DNA from: Hirudinaria manillensis
Lineage: Eukaryota; Annelida; Clitellata; Hirudinida; Hirudinidae
NCBI GenBank assembly: GCA_034509925.1
Contig: CM067533.1
Location: 5,648,535-5,712,534 of the forward strand
DNA length: 64,000 bases
Direction of reading: 5' to 3'
A program made the translations under genes and the position numbers. This document shows positions 15,301-30,300 of the stretch, in pieces; within the stretch, counting starts at the first letter, position 1, and each line of letters opens with the position of its first letter. The notes beneath the pieces were generated by a model. That model was not told the DNA's origin. It made no database searches and saw only the letters and a program-made list of their open reading frames with translations.

Positions 15301-18300
15301 AATAATGAACAAATAATTCCATAGTTAAAAGTAATTATATTCATAAGCACTAAATGATACAGATGGTAGCATGGCAAAACAAAGCAATAAAGAAATAATA
15401 ATAATAATAATAACAACAATAATAATAATCAACATCATTACCATAATCACAATAATTATAGAAGGATATTAAATTCCTAAAAAATTTTAAAGCAAAAAAT
15501 CGGTAAAAACTTTGGTAAGCCGAGGAAACCCTGTCGCATTCTGTGAGCAACTCGCAAATGTTGAGGCACGTGTCGTTCAATTCATCAACGTAATCTTTAA
15601 AACTCTGGAAGTCCTCAATGCATTCCTACAGGAATATGAACCATTAATTAATAATAATTAATAATATTATATATTATATTAATTAATTTGCATTAAGAAC
15701 AATAATATGTGAAATATTAATTTACATTTTTTAACATTTCAATGACCCAAAAGTAAATGGTAAAAGATACTAAATTCTCACATCTAATGATTTCAAGTCT
15801 GCAAAGGTCAACTTCTGATCAGAATTGAGCATGTTTTCTTTTTCTTCAGTCCAGAAGATTATTTTATCCTTTAGTCTTTTAAATGTGGTCTCAAGTTCTT
15901 CCTTCTTCTCTTCTTGAGAAATCCTACTGAGACACAGAGTTTCAATCTCCATCAGTCCGTCCTGGATCTCCTCCATCATCTCCTTTAACTTTTCTTTCCC
16001 TCCTGCGGCGTCCGACCTCAACAAATAAACCTCCACGTCTTTCCTCATCTTCATGAATTCTCCAGATCTTTCAATTATGCTTTCATGGATATCTTTTAGT
16101 TCCTATTTCAGAATTTGTGAATGAGTTATTTTATCATGAAAATTATTAAATTATTACATAAACAATAAGCAACATAACAAGCAATTCAACAACTGCTTAT
16201 TATTTTTAAGACCTTGACTGATATATCTTTGACTTCTAAATTTCCAAGAATGTCATTCATCCAAATCTTGAATTGTTTTGTGTTGGTATTAAATCCACTT
16301 ATTAGTGCCATGGCTTCTTCAAGTTCACTTTCTTTCTTTTGAAACTTGGCAGCAACATCTTTGTATCTTTTGTGCAACTGTTTGATCGCAGCACCTGAGA
16401 AAGATGTAAGCCACAAAATAAACTGAAATAAAGAGACCTCTTAATGATGGGCATTTTGGTTTCAGCCTCATTATTTCAGCCACATTGACATAACATTTCT
16501 TCAGCACCAACAGATGCTAATGGACACATTCAGAGCATAAATGATTGTATTATTGCTAGTCCAATACTTTTGGAGATGCCAAAGACTACTAATGCCAGGT
16601 GAACAATAATTATTTGCTCAACATCATTTGTTATTATCAAACATTACTATACTACTCAAAATTAGCCTCAGAGTCATCAAAACAACCTGATGAAAGTGTT
16701 GTACTGGCTCTCATAAGCTGTGAAAGAGGTTGTTGGAGAACAGAAATTTCCTGTCCCAGTGATTTTATCTCCTTAATCTTTCCACTAATGAAATCCTCAT
16801 CCAAGATGACCTTTTTGTCATCCATTTCATCTACCAAGCACTCTGCACTTCCGACGAGACTCGAAAGTTCCTTCACCTCGTCAGCCACAGATTGATTGGA
16901 AAATGAAAAGGACTCCAACTCTGCACTCTTTGCCTTCAACAGATCGTCCACTCGACCGAGATGAGTTTCCAAAGATGCGACTTTATCATTTATTTCCTTC
17001 TGAAGACTTTCTGTCGAACCAAACTGATTCAATAATCTGGTGAGATCGTTGACTACGGTTTTCATTTTTTCAAAAAATAGACATTGAGACTGTAGCTCAG
17101 AGGTGTAACTTTTCAGCTGCAACAAATCATTTAAGAAATCAGAATAACCTCCCCCAATTTTGCTTTTTAATTATTTTTTTTTATTTAAAACAAATAAAAT
17201 GATTTATGTTATTGACAATGACCTCAATAAATACAAACTACAATGTACTTGAAATACATTTTATAGGTCAATTAAATATCACCTGTTTTGTGAGATCATT
17301 CTTTAATTTATCTTTGCTTCTGTGCTTACTTAAGTATTCTACATTTTGTTCTATTTCTTCCAAAGAAGCTTTTATCTGTCGCTCAATGTCATCCACCCTT
17401 TTCAAGCAATCACTCAAAGTCTCGACTCTGTCGAGTTGAGCTCTGGAATTGGCACGAAGCAAGTTGTACTCATTTGTCAGTTGTCTCAAGTCATCGATCA
17501 TGGAGTAAAGCAGATCCAAGTGACTTGATGATCTTTTCAAGTTCTTGCTCTTAAATTGCAGTGCATCAAAGTGCTGAAATTTTAAATTTATGAAATGACA
17601 AAATGAAAATCATAAAGAAATTACTATGAAATTTTTCTAGGTCATCACAAGAGACTTGTTATGGAAATGGGCCTGGATTTAATGAGGAAATAACATACCC
17701 TAGCCTGATCTAGAAACTGATTCTTGCAAATTTCTACATACTTTAGATCACCCTGACGAATAAACACCTCATCTACGTAGTTCTGGAAGATGTAAAACGA
17801 TAAAGTATAGGGAAGTAAGGACAGCATCAAAGAATCAGGATAAATAAATAAGAAATGAAATTCACTTTTAAGGCTTCTTTTTGATTTCCCACTTCTCTGA
17901 TGTGTTTGAAATTTGAAAACTTATAATTGAGTTCATCAACAGCTGTACTCAGCCATGTTGCAAATTTCTGCTTTTCGTCCTCATATTTAATCAACTCCTC
18001 CTGACAGGAAGTCAGCAGCTTGATTTGATTTTTTACATTTTCTAATAGCTATTTTAGTGATAAACAGTAAAATTATTAAGGACATTATTGAGTTAATTGC
18101 AAAATTAATTGAAATTCCAGTTACCAAATTGTATTGACTCTTAACTCCCTGGTTCAGAGTTTTCACTTTTTCAAGCTTGATTTTATCATGGTAATAATTT
18201 GGATCAGAAAGAACCTTCTCTATTTGGTTTTGTAGAGAAGCCATGTCTGGTTTAACTTCTTGTATCATTTCAGAAAAGTTCTACAAAAGGGTATGTGATT

Positions 18301-21300
18301 GTCAAGCTGCTTGTATTTCGAAATTTTCAAATATGTTTTACTTGTAAACGTCTTAATTCTCTTCCTAGATCATCTTTGTTAGCGGTAATTTGACAAGAAC
18401 CAATCTGCTGACAAGCTTCAAAAACCCACTCCTTGTAAATGTCTAACTTTTGAGAAAGCAACCCAAGATTTCTGGTCTAAATTTAATTAAAAAAAAAAGA
18501 ATTAGGTCTCTTCACGACGAGTGAATCTTTCAAAGCTCTTTACTTCAATTTTTTTAACCGAACGAGCAGCCAATTTACACTCCAGGGTTCCATCCAGAGC
18601 TTCGATGACGGGATATTGCTTCCTGGTAGACGGATCAGTGACGAAATTCAAGTCAAACGACAAAAGTTTCTGATTAAGAGCTACCATCAGTGGTACGTGT
18701 TTCTTAGAGTCAGGAAGAAATATTAAACATTTGTTGGCATCCAGCATTTCAAGTCCAAAAAGACATTCTACTAAACCGATGTGTTTCCTGTTGAAAGGGT
18801 TGACGAAAAGGCCGACACTTTTATCATAAAGGCCCATGTTGCACATCTGTTCAAAACTGAACTTCGGCGGCATGTAAGCGTCTAAAACAAGTTCCCTTCC
18901 TATAGCATCAATGAGAGATATCACTTGTCCGGATTTTATGTCTTTTATTTCTGCTTTTCTTGGATCTATGAATCCATTCAGAATAGCTTCCATCAAATTA
19001 ACAAATCTACCATCGACTACGATTATCGTTTTTTGATAAGAAATAAAATTGGACTTAAGGCTTTCAAAAAGAGACATTTTTCTTCCACAAGTGGGGTCAG
19101 TAGCGATACCTGTTTCTGGATCAAATATTTCAAGAGAAATTGCCTCGGCTAAACTGAAATTGTTACTGTTAAAGCCAATGGATTCTCGAAGAACAACATC
19201 TGGAAAAATGCACGTCTCTGATGTACCTGGTTTCTGGATCAGGCCTGATTTCAAATCTATTAAATTCTTCTCGGTTAACTCCCTCATGGTAAATATTTCA
19301 TTGGTCCAAGGCAAACCAATCATACAAGAATCTTGATCTATCAGTCCCGCCTTTAATGCCATCTCTAAAGTGATGTCCATCTTGAAAAGTTTACTCAAAA
19401 ATTCATTTGTATCATTAAGAACAGTTTGACTTGGATTTTCCGTGCTGCTTTGGGAACTCTTCCTAGTTTCTACGTCTTCATCTGTCATTGCATTCTGATT
19501 ATCATTAGATTCGCAAGAAACTTTCTTTTTTACTAGTTTTGCTGACGTGCATGCTTCTTTTAGCGAGAAAGTTTCTTGGGTATTGATATTGGTTACTGTA
19601 CCCAGATGGGGATCAACAATTCCTGATGAAATGGCTTCAGAAAGTAATATTAAATTTCTCGAGGAAGGATCTGCAATTACGGAATCATAGCTGATCAAAT
19701 CGCCTTCTAAAGCTTCTTGAAGTGTGAAGAATTTTCTAAGTATTGGGTCAAGAAATTTTCCAGTAGTTTCATTAAAAAGTCCAATCTCTATTGCTTTAGA
19801 TATTGTAATTGGTTTTTTGAGAGCAATTCCTTTATCGAGAGCAGAAGATAATGAATTTCTCTTGTCAGAACCAATAAACGTTCGTGTGATAGCTTCCCTA
19901 AGAGATACAATTTCATTATTGGATGAATGATCTAAGCAGAGTACAGAGTTTGGATCTAGAAGATTCCTGTCAATAGCATCCTTTAGTGAAACAAACTGTT
20001 TGCTATCGGGATCAAAGAACGAGTCAGAATCTCTCGAGTAAAGACCATCTTCGAGTAAAACCTTAAGAGAATAGGGCTGTGGAAGGACATCACAATCAAA
20101 AAGTACTTTGTCATCGAATGCCTTCTCAATGGCAACAAAACAGCCTTGCGTGTCTCTAAATAGCGCTCTTTCCTGATCGACCAATCCCAGAGCAATTAGT
20201 GTGTCCAGAAATATTTTGTGTCCAAAATCAATGTCCCTGATGGCAGCGCTTCTTGTTTGTATAAAACCGTTATCAATTGCTTCTTTTAAAGTGAATCTCT
20301 TGGTATTACCAGGAAATGTAAAGCTTCTTGACTCACTGTCAAAATAATTCTTCTCTAAAGCAGTACATAGTGCCAACAATTCCGGCTTGGTTATCGTTTG
20401 AACGCTTGCTTTCAAGGGGTTAGTTTTCAATTCCAGGGCTTTGTTCACTGATTCAGAAAATTTGAATACTTTTCCACTGTAAACGTCAGTCAAATTTCCA
20501 TTTTCGGCATCCATAATACCTCTTTCGAATGCTTCTGCCAGAGTAATAAGCTTCAAAGATGCAGGATCGCAAAGCATAACAGAGTTTTTCAAGATAATCC
20601 CTCTTTCGATGGCTTCCAATATTGGAAGCTGCTTTCCTGTCTCTGGATTGTGAACTAGGCCCGAAGCCTCGTCGTACAAATTCAACTTTACTAGTTCATC
20701 CATTGTGAAGACTTGTTCCCTGCCAAAGTCTGAAGTGGAAGTCATAGATACACGTCCAACAATAGAGGAAGCTTTTTCAGAGTCCAAATTTAATGAGTCC
20801 AAGTGAACGCTTTCTTTGATAACCAATTCTTCACTCAAATCCTCTGACAATAAGTCCGAAAGACTATCGTTTAAAGAACTCTCGTTTTTTTGCTTGTATT
20901 GGTGATCCGCATCTACTCCAGAAGTCTGGAAAAAAGATATCGGTCTTAAGCCCAAGTAACACCTCGATCCTCGCAACTAATAGAAACCATCATATTGCTG
21001 AACCACAAAGAACAAGCTTTAGAACTTTGAAACTAGACCAAAACTACAAGAAGCAACAAATCTAAGCCAAATCTCTCCGAGGGAAATAGAATTTTACCTC
21101 ATTTTAAAGCACTGGAGAAAGGCTCTGTTAAATGGAAAAAGCCCGAGATGTTAGTTGTGTACTATGTTTCTGAATTAAAGTTGTGATTTACATTCACTGT
21201 TCTAAACGTTTTTAAAACAATTTGAAAGAGACATTTGTAACAATGAGAAACAAAGCAGAACTTTAAAATGTGATTTTATTAATCTAACAATGAAATAGTT

Positions 21301-24300
21301 ATAATCAAAGTTTTTTGCAAAAATTCAAAATAATGAAAACAAGAACAAGAAACTCGAAACGTGATTGGGTTAAAGCTATCAAATTAGAAACGCAACCCCT
21401 ACTACATAAAAAATTTGTGAAAATGAAATTTTTCAACAATAAACTTTTCATTTTTCCACCTGTTTAGCACCAGCTAATGATGAAAATCCAGTTCTTTCAT
21501 AACTGTAATATGCTCTATCGGAAAAGTCTTTATTTTGCTTAATATTTGGCATCAGGACATTATCATCAATCTGAAGGTGATTTTGAAGTTTACCATCATC
21601 ACCTCTACCATGCTCCAACTCAGCCAATAGTTGATCAAGCGACTCCAAATCTTCTTTTGAAACGGATGATGTGTCATCATTACTGAAGCTTTGGTGGTTC
21701 CTTGCCTGCATGTTAAACTCATCTTTTTGGTGAGAACTGCTCTGAAAGGATTCTTTTCCATCAAAAGAATATTTGGATTGAGATGTCTTTACACCATCTC
21801 TTAACAATTTTTCATCAAAGGATTTGGACGAGTTGCCCGAGAGATCAACTGATGTAACCTTTTTTGATGTGCTGCTAAAGTTCCCAGGCTGGCTATCTGC
21901 TTTAGAGGGAAGATCAACAATCAACTTTCCTTTATTCAAGCCTTCCAAAATTGACATTGTCTGGGAAGAAATTGGATCAAAAAACATTTCTTTATCCTGA
22001 TCATTTAAGTTTTTTGACACAGGTGTTTTCAAAGATGCTTCTTCGGGCAATCTATAATCTTGAGTTGCTCTTGGCAGTGTAAAAGAAAAAGGTTCAATGA
22101 TTTTGAAGGAATAGTCATCATCATCGTCAAAATCTGGCTCTTGAGCATTGCTGGAATGACTTAGGGAGGATACGCTCAGGTTTCTATTTGAAGCATCCCT
22201 AATTGGTAAAAATTGCTTTGAATGGCCAATAATAGAATTGCTGTTCAAATCTATGAAACCCCTTCTAATTCCTTCAAGCAAAGAGATTTTTTCATTCGTG
22301 ATAGGATCAATCACTGAATTTATTTCTTTAATATATTTGCTACTTTCAAGAACAGCATAAGCATCATCATTTTTCATCAGCTCATCGTAATCTGGAACAT
22401 CAACTTTTGAAGCACAAATATAACCTTGGTCGATAGCTTGTTTTATTGAAATTCGTTTTCCAGTGAGGGGATTCATGTAAATACCTCTGATTTTGTTGAT
22501 GATACCTCTTCTTTCGGCTTCAACGGGATCAAATTCTTTTCTCGTACTTGGATCTTGAACCGATTTAATGACATACACCTTTGCAACACTATCTTGATTA
22601 TCATCAAGTTCAACAATAGCAGGCTTTTTAACTGCCTCTCCAGAAGATTCTGTCAAAACAAGACCATTTTCAATAGCCTGTTCAAGATCCATAAATGAAT
22701 TTGTTTTCATATTCCAATATCTATTTTTGACTTTATCAATAATCTGATGCCTTATGGCATCTGAAATTGGTATTTCTTCACCAGTTCTTGGATCAATGAC
22801 TGATTTTATCATTTTATATTTTGTACTGCTGAAATTATCAGTATTTAGAAAAATGTAGCCATGTTGCCATGCTTCATACAGTGTAATCTTCTGACTAGTT
22901 CTAGGATCAACATAGTATGACATTGAGCCATCAATCAAGTTGTTTTTAATTGCTTCAGAAAGAGTTAAATTCTCTCCTGTTGTATAATCCATTACTCCTC
23001 TCACATCCTCAAGCTTAACTTCTTGGATGCCAGGAAGTCCAACTTCGTCCACTTTTATCAGATTTAACAAATGTGCTTCATGCAATGAGATCTTAGACTT
23101 GTCACAGGAATTAGAATAAGTTTTATCATTCATATCCAGAATTTGTTTCTGTTCTGCAATGCTTGGTGGAATCTCTTGCTTATTGAGAGGATCAATGACA
23201 CTTTTGATACTGAATTTTTTTTCAAAACTAGGTGTCACTCTCGAATCAACTTCTTCAACTTTTATCTTATTCAAAGTCATAGCCTCAAACAAACTCATTC
23301 TGGAATTTGAATATGGATCTATATACATGTCATTGTGAATACTAAGATATCCTAATTTAATTCCTTCTTCTGGTGAAATCCAACATTTATGTACAGGATC
23401 AAGAACATGAAGAATTTTGAAGCTGGCAGATCTAGAAGACCTATCAGAATTTTGAAAATTTCCCACCCAGAGACAAGGACCAATGCTATGAAACAAGCCG
23501 AACTCTTGCGCCTCCTTGAGAGAAATGACCGAGAATGTTGTAGGATCAATAAACTTTCCACTTGCAGGGTCTACATGACCATTCCTTATGGCTTCCAAAA
23601 GAGAAATCCATTTTCCGTTCACTGGGTCCTTGACTTTGGAAGTCAGTTTAATCAAATTGTATTGTACTGCTTCTTCAAGAGTTAAAGAGCCATTTTCATA
23701 AGGATCTGAGAAAGTTCCAGAAGCTTCATCATAAAGGCCGCAAATCAAGGCATCTCCAAATTCAAGTGGTAGATCTGAAAATCCAAGATATCTAGTGTAA
23801 TATGCTTTTTCTGGCCTTAAACTGTCAGTTTGCTCATCAACTTCAGTAGCTTTAGGACTTAAACTATATCCTGGAAGTATGACATAACCCTTTTTTATGG
23901 CAGCATCCAAAGGCACCAAAACACCAGTAATGGGGTCAACAAAGATATTCTCTAAAATGTCAAGATACCCCCTTTTGTAAGCTGTTTCAAAATCAATTCC
24001 TTCTACCTCAGAGGTCCTATCAAGCTCAGGAACCAAAATCAATCCTTTTGAAATGGCATCAGCCATGCTAATTTTCTCATCACTGTAAGGATTGCTATAC
24101 AAAAACGTTTCAAGACTTAAGATACCACTTTTCACAGCTTCCAAAAGTGTTAATGGTGTAGGATATTTGTGCCCTTTCATTCTTAAGCAAACATTATCTG
24201 TGGGATCATGTCTAAGATATCCTATTCTCAAGGCTGTTTCCAGATTGATTACATATCCTGAAGTGTTTTCAGTGAACTGATTTGTGTGCTCATCCAACAG

Positions 24301-27300
24301 TCCTCTATTTAGAGCTTCACCAAAAGATATCACTCTTACATCTGTAACATTAGGAAGGCCCGTTTTAGGAATGAGTTTCAGTTGGATAATCTCTGACAAG
24401 GTCATAATTTTTCCTGAATTTGAGTTCTTCATCACTGCATTTTCTATGTTAAAAACTTGCTTCTCAACCAGCTCAGTGAGAGACTTTGGTTTCATGTCCA
24501 AAGGATCGACTATAACTGATCTATCAAGATCAATGTAATTCATTGCAACTGCCTCTTCAATGGTAAGGTTTTGATTTGTTGCAGAATTTCTGACTTTAGA
24601 AAGTGGCACAATTAGTAAACCTTTGTCGAGAGCATCATTCAGTGTTATCTGACTGGAGGTCGTTTGGAGAACTTTAGCAATTGTTTTATCTAACAGTTCC
24701 TTAATGTGAGCATCTATGAAACCTTTCTCATAAGCCTCTGCAGAAGTTAGAAGCACATTCTGTGAGAGATCTGTTATCTTTCCAGTTTTCCAATCAATAC
24801 GAATGAGTTCCTTTGCCGGACTGAGGCTTTTTTTCTCTTCTTTGGCAACATGCTTTGATGAAGATGATGTTACTGGTTGAAAGACACTTGATTTAAAAGT
24901 CTTTGGTGAAGCTTTTAATGAAGATTCAAAATCATAACTGTCAATAACCTCATTTGATTCAAGATTTTTCTGAAAACCATTAGAAGCAACTTTGCATTCA
25001 AAAGTACTCTTACAAGTTTGTTTGGGTGGAGCTTTGGACAGAGAAGAAACATAAGTGCACTGTTCTTGGGAAGGATCAGATTTAACAGCAACATCACTCT
25101 TTTGAATGGGATCCTCTAAAAATACTGAAGGAGATTTTGAGCAGGGATCAAATTCAGCATTAACATTCTCCAAACTTTCCTTGATTTGAGATTTTTGAAC
25201 CTTATCAATGACTCTTTTAGTTGCTATCAAACTTCTTCCATCTTGAGCAAACTCAATAGAAATAGGAGTTTCATCAGTGTTTGTGTCGAATGTTTTGGTC
25301 TCAAATGTTTTCTTGTTTGGCTCATTCTTTACAAAACTTACTTCAGTGGAAGTATCAGAAAGTTTCTTATGCTTTTGTGATACAAAATCATTTTCTGTCA
25401 ATGGAGGAATGTCTCCGAATGAATCCGTTATATTTTCTTGCAGCCGTGCCCCCTTTAGAAGGGAGACGTTGGTCTGTAACGAAGACTGGATTACGTCACC
25501 AGTGATGCATTCAGTATTAGCTAAAATTGGAGCTCCTGGAAAACTTATCAAACCAAGTTTAGCAGCATCTGAGAGGTTCATCTGAATGTTTTTGATTTGG
25601 TCATTAAACATTCGTTTGCTACTGCTTACCAAACCTTGGGATGTGGCAGCTAACAAGGAGATTCGATTCTTTGTTGAGGCATCATAAACACAAGGGACTT
25701 GCTGATCAACAATATGTGAATCGAAGCAATCTTCCAGTGCTGACAATTCTCCTGAATGGGAATCCATTATGACTGAGCATCTGTCTTGGTAACGCTGCTT
25801 AATCAGACCCAATATGATGGCCCTGGAAAGTGTTATGTTTTTTTCAAGAGTACTATCTGCAAATTTTCCAGTCTTTCCATTGATCACATTTGATTCAATA
25901 GCTTTGTTCAACAGCAGTCTTTCACCAGTTAAGGGATTCAGTACGATGTTTGCTTCACCAGAAATTAAATTACTTTTAACCGCACTTTCTAAATCAAACG
26001 TCTTTTTAGAAAACGGAAGTTGGAAAAAACCCTTGTCATCGTTAAACAGTCCGCATCTTATTGCATCTTCAAGATTGATCGTGTGAGATAAAAAATTTAA
26101 ATAATTTGGATCGAGTGTCACATCACGATTCAACAGTTTGGAAAGAGAGACGGTGCCTGTCAGAAGATTTACTGTGCCATCTTCAATCAATGAATTTAAA
26201 GAAAACTTATTTCCATTTGAAATGTCTACCAAGGCTGGTTGAAGGGGATTAATAGAACCGGTTTCAATAGCTTCTCTTAAAGTTACAGATTTTGTTGAAA
26301 ATGGATCAAAGTAAACTCCTTTGCGTATGTCGTAGAGGCCCAAGATTACAGCATCATAAAAGGACATTCCAGAATAAACTTCGGCTTCATCAGAACACTC
26401 CTCATTTCTGGTTGGAGTCTCATCTTCAATGATTATTCTTCCAGATTCATCCCTTAAATATGTTACTTGGACAACCATCTTCATCGACACTGAATCAATC
26501 TCTTTATTCTCTTCCACTTTCATTTGATTATTCTTGTCAGGATTTTTCATTTTTAATATCGAAGCAATGTAATCTTCAATCAGACCAAACTCTAATGCCT
26601 TTTGTATTGGAATTTCTTCTTTTGTGACTCTATTTAAGACTCTTCCTCCACTCCAATCAATAGTCACTTTGGTATCTCTTGTTACCACAGATTCACTGGA
26701 CGAATCTTTCCTACTTCTAAGTCCAGATTTTTCTCGTGATTCAACAAAGCCTTTAGAAATGGCCACATCTATGTTAAGAACATCATTGTTTGCAGGGTCA
26801 AAATACAAAGTCATGTCTTTGTTCAGTAGTCCCAATTGCAAAGCCTCATTAACAGATATCATGTATCCTGAGATAGGGTTATAGACACCTAGGATGTCCT
26901 CTCTTTTCTGTGCAACAATAGCACTCTTGAACAATTCTTGCTGATCGACCATGTGAGTCGTGCCAATGATTAAACCTCTCTCCAAAGCTTCTGGAACCGT
27001 AAAATTCTGATTTGTGACGTAATCACAATAAAGACCTCTTTCTTCATTTATTAACCTGCAAGCAACTGCATCGGGAAACGATATGTATTTGCCGGTCTTT
27101 GGCTCTTTGACTCCAGTAATTTGAAAGGTTTTTCTTTCCTCCACAATTTCCTCATGGGCCATTTCCTCTCGAGCATCCATCTCATCGTCGATGTGCAAAC
27201 TAGCAACTTTCTCCTCTCTGGGAATATTCTTTTCCTTCGGTCTGCCCTGAATGACCTTAATAAGTTGTCTATCGATTGCTTCGTTAAGGGTTAAAGTTTC

Positions 27301-30300
27301 ATTTGTCTTCAAGTTATTATAAACTCCAGCTGAGGGATCAAAAATACCCATCTTTATGGCATCTGGTGCATTTAATTCCTTGCCATTGAAGGGATTTATA
27401 ACAGAACTGATAGTCAGGGCAACTTCTTTAGAAGTCGAAATCTTTTTCAACGAACTTTCATCGGCATCGTCATCACCACCATTTGCGTTAGAGATTTTGA
27501 CATCTGCCAGCACATGCCCTAGACTTATTGCTTCTGTAATGGGCATAGAAATCTTTTTGATTGGATTAATAAACAAGCCCTTTAGCTGATCTATATATCC
27601 CAAGTTTACAGCTTCAATGAGTGTCAATTTTTTCCTTGTTATTGGATCTATAACTCCTGTGAGGGTAAATATTTTGGTCTCTTTGATCAGCTTGTTCCTT
27701 TGCATCTCAGTAGCATATGGACTCTCATCTGCAAACACTAGTCCTAGTCTGATAGCATCTCTTATGGGAATTTTAACCACATTACCAGCAAAATCCTTTC
27801 CATTGTAAAGTGCATTAGCTTGATCCAAGATACCTCGCTGAACTCCAGTGAAAGCGTCCAGACTCTTCTTTGTCACGGGATCAATAACAGAAGAAATGGC
27901 AAAATAAACCCGTTCGACATGTTCAGAAACCGAGGCAGACGGATCCTTGGCTTTTTCTTTGCGCTCAAGACTTTCAGAGACTTTTTCTTCTTTGTCGGAT
28001 TTGAACTTTACGAAATTATCTTTAATGAGCTGATTGAAACTTGAGACTCCATCCAAACTCGAGAAGAAACCATTAGGATCAAGCAATTTCAGTTTAAAAG
28101 CATCCTTCAATTGATAACATTTCAAAGAAGTCGGACAAACGAAGAATGCATCTTCTAGAAAGTTCATTCGTAAGGCATCGCTCAATGACATTTGTTCATT
28201 TGTTTCAGGATGAGTGAATATGCCAGAGTCTGGATCAAGAAGGCAATACTGAATGGCTCTACGCAATTCAAGTGGAAATTTGATTTTTCCTGAATAAGCA
28301 GAGGCTTCCGTAGATACTAGCGAAAGAAGTTTTTTCTCATGAGTGGAGACGGATTCGAACCCAGAAGCTGTCTTTCTACTATGAAACTCCTGCTTTGTGT
28401 GCTTTGTTATTTTCTCCCCACCATCTTTGATTGGTTGAAAGAATTCCTCCATATCCTCAGAGTGCATGTGCTCTTCCTGCGGCGTCGTCTCTCTGGCACC
28501 CGACGGCATGACATCAACCATTCCCTGGAAAGAGTGAGTTGGACTTTGATAAAGCGACTTTTCTTCTGTGCTTGTCAATCGGTTCAACTGGGACTTTTCG
28601 GCTTGGAAAAGATTCTCCATTGCAGAAGGCACCTCAAAAGAATTGGATGTCTGCAATGTATCTAACTCTGAATGGTAGGTCCTGAATGATGGAGCCAGTT
28701 CTTTTTCAGAATCGAGCTGAAAATAAATATAACAATTTCACTGTAACAATAGGAATGATTGGTCTAATGATAGCTTATATTATCTGGAAGCATTAAAAAT
28801 TGTTTAAGCCTGACAATATAAGATCAATATAAGATTAGGTCAAATATTATAAGAAATAAAGTGTTTTTTAAGTATAATATCCTTTGCTATATTTAAACAT
28901 CAAAAGCCCGTCTTCTTCTCATTCATGGATGGAATAATAATATTAATAATAATTAATAAATCAAAATACTAATCTATGAAGAGTAGTGATAGCAGGTTGT
29001 TGGATCAAGAAATTAGTATCCATGCAGTCAAAGTTGTATGGATGTAAGCCTATTTCTATAAATTATTGCTAATCTTTGGCAACAGACTTAATACCATCCT
29101 TACCACAAATGAACATTTGAGCTTCTCCAAGATAGGTTTCCTAGAAGAAAGATTTGTTTTCAAAGCATCCAACAGGAAGGCATATCTGTCATTGAGTGAC
29201 TTCATCTCCTCACTAACAGATTCTCTTGGGATGTGATGGCCGTATGCATCAGCTCTACCTAGATTCTTCATCAGCTGCTCAACCTCATTTTCATGCATCT
29301 GAATAGATAATAGATAATAATTTAGAACTAATATTAAAACATAAATATTTAATAAGAACAATAAAAACTAATGATTGATATAAAAAGTAATAAATGCTAA
29401 TAATATTATGCTATTATTAGTAATTAACATTGTATTTAATATTATTAAGGATTGATTTCTAGTGACTGAAATTAAATGAAATGCATGTAAATTAATAATA
29501 ACCAGTCATTATAATAAGGACTGATAATGATCTCTACTTAACAATTGAAATCAACTACAGAGCTTTAAGAAAGTGTGAACAAATAGCTGTCATAGGAAGC
29601 AGGATGAGGATGATAATAATGAACATGTTGCACATGAGGATGATAACAATGAATATGTTGCACATGAGGATGATAATAATGAACATGTTGCACATGAGGA
29701 TGATAATAATAATGAACATGTTGCACATGAGGATGATAATAATGAACATGTTGCACATGAGGATGATAATAATGAACATGTTGCACATGAGGATGATAAT
29801 AATGAACATGTTGCACATGAGGATGATAATAATGAACATGTTGCACATGTTTGTTGTCCTACCTTGACTTCCTTTAAAAATAATCCAGAACATTTGTTTA
29901 AGCTTTCCATTTTCAAACGAAATGATTTCACGTTTTTAAAAAGTGACTGAAAATTAAATTTTAAATTAATTAATTAATTAATAATTAATAGAAGAATTAA
30001 TAGAATTCTATCAATTAATAGAATTCATTGCAATAAAATCCGGTTAAATGCTGAAAGACGTGCAAAAATTAGCTTAAAATAATATTAACGACAAACCGAT
30101 ATTGATAACTAGTTAACAATAATTCATCGTATATTGTGAGAAGTGAGTTCGTAATGTTGTAATAGGATTTCATGCATAAAAATTAAGTTGAAATTTCAAA
30201 ATATTTCTCACAATTAAATTCTCAGTCGACTTGACCAAATCCATGGTTGGATCTTGGCTAATTTTATTATAGGAGTTCTCGTAGTCGGAAAGGATGCTGT

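Noticed and set aside
29555..29931. Several 87-113 codon repetitive frames, e.g. CNMFIIIILM repeats
   Set aside because: The 30-bp minisatellite keeps all frames open on both strands; only the 29863-29946 part is a real exon.
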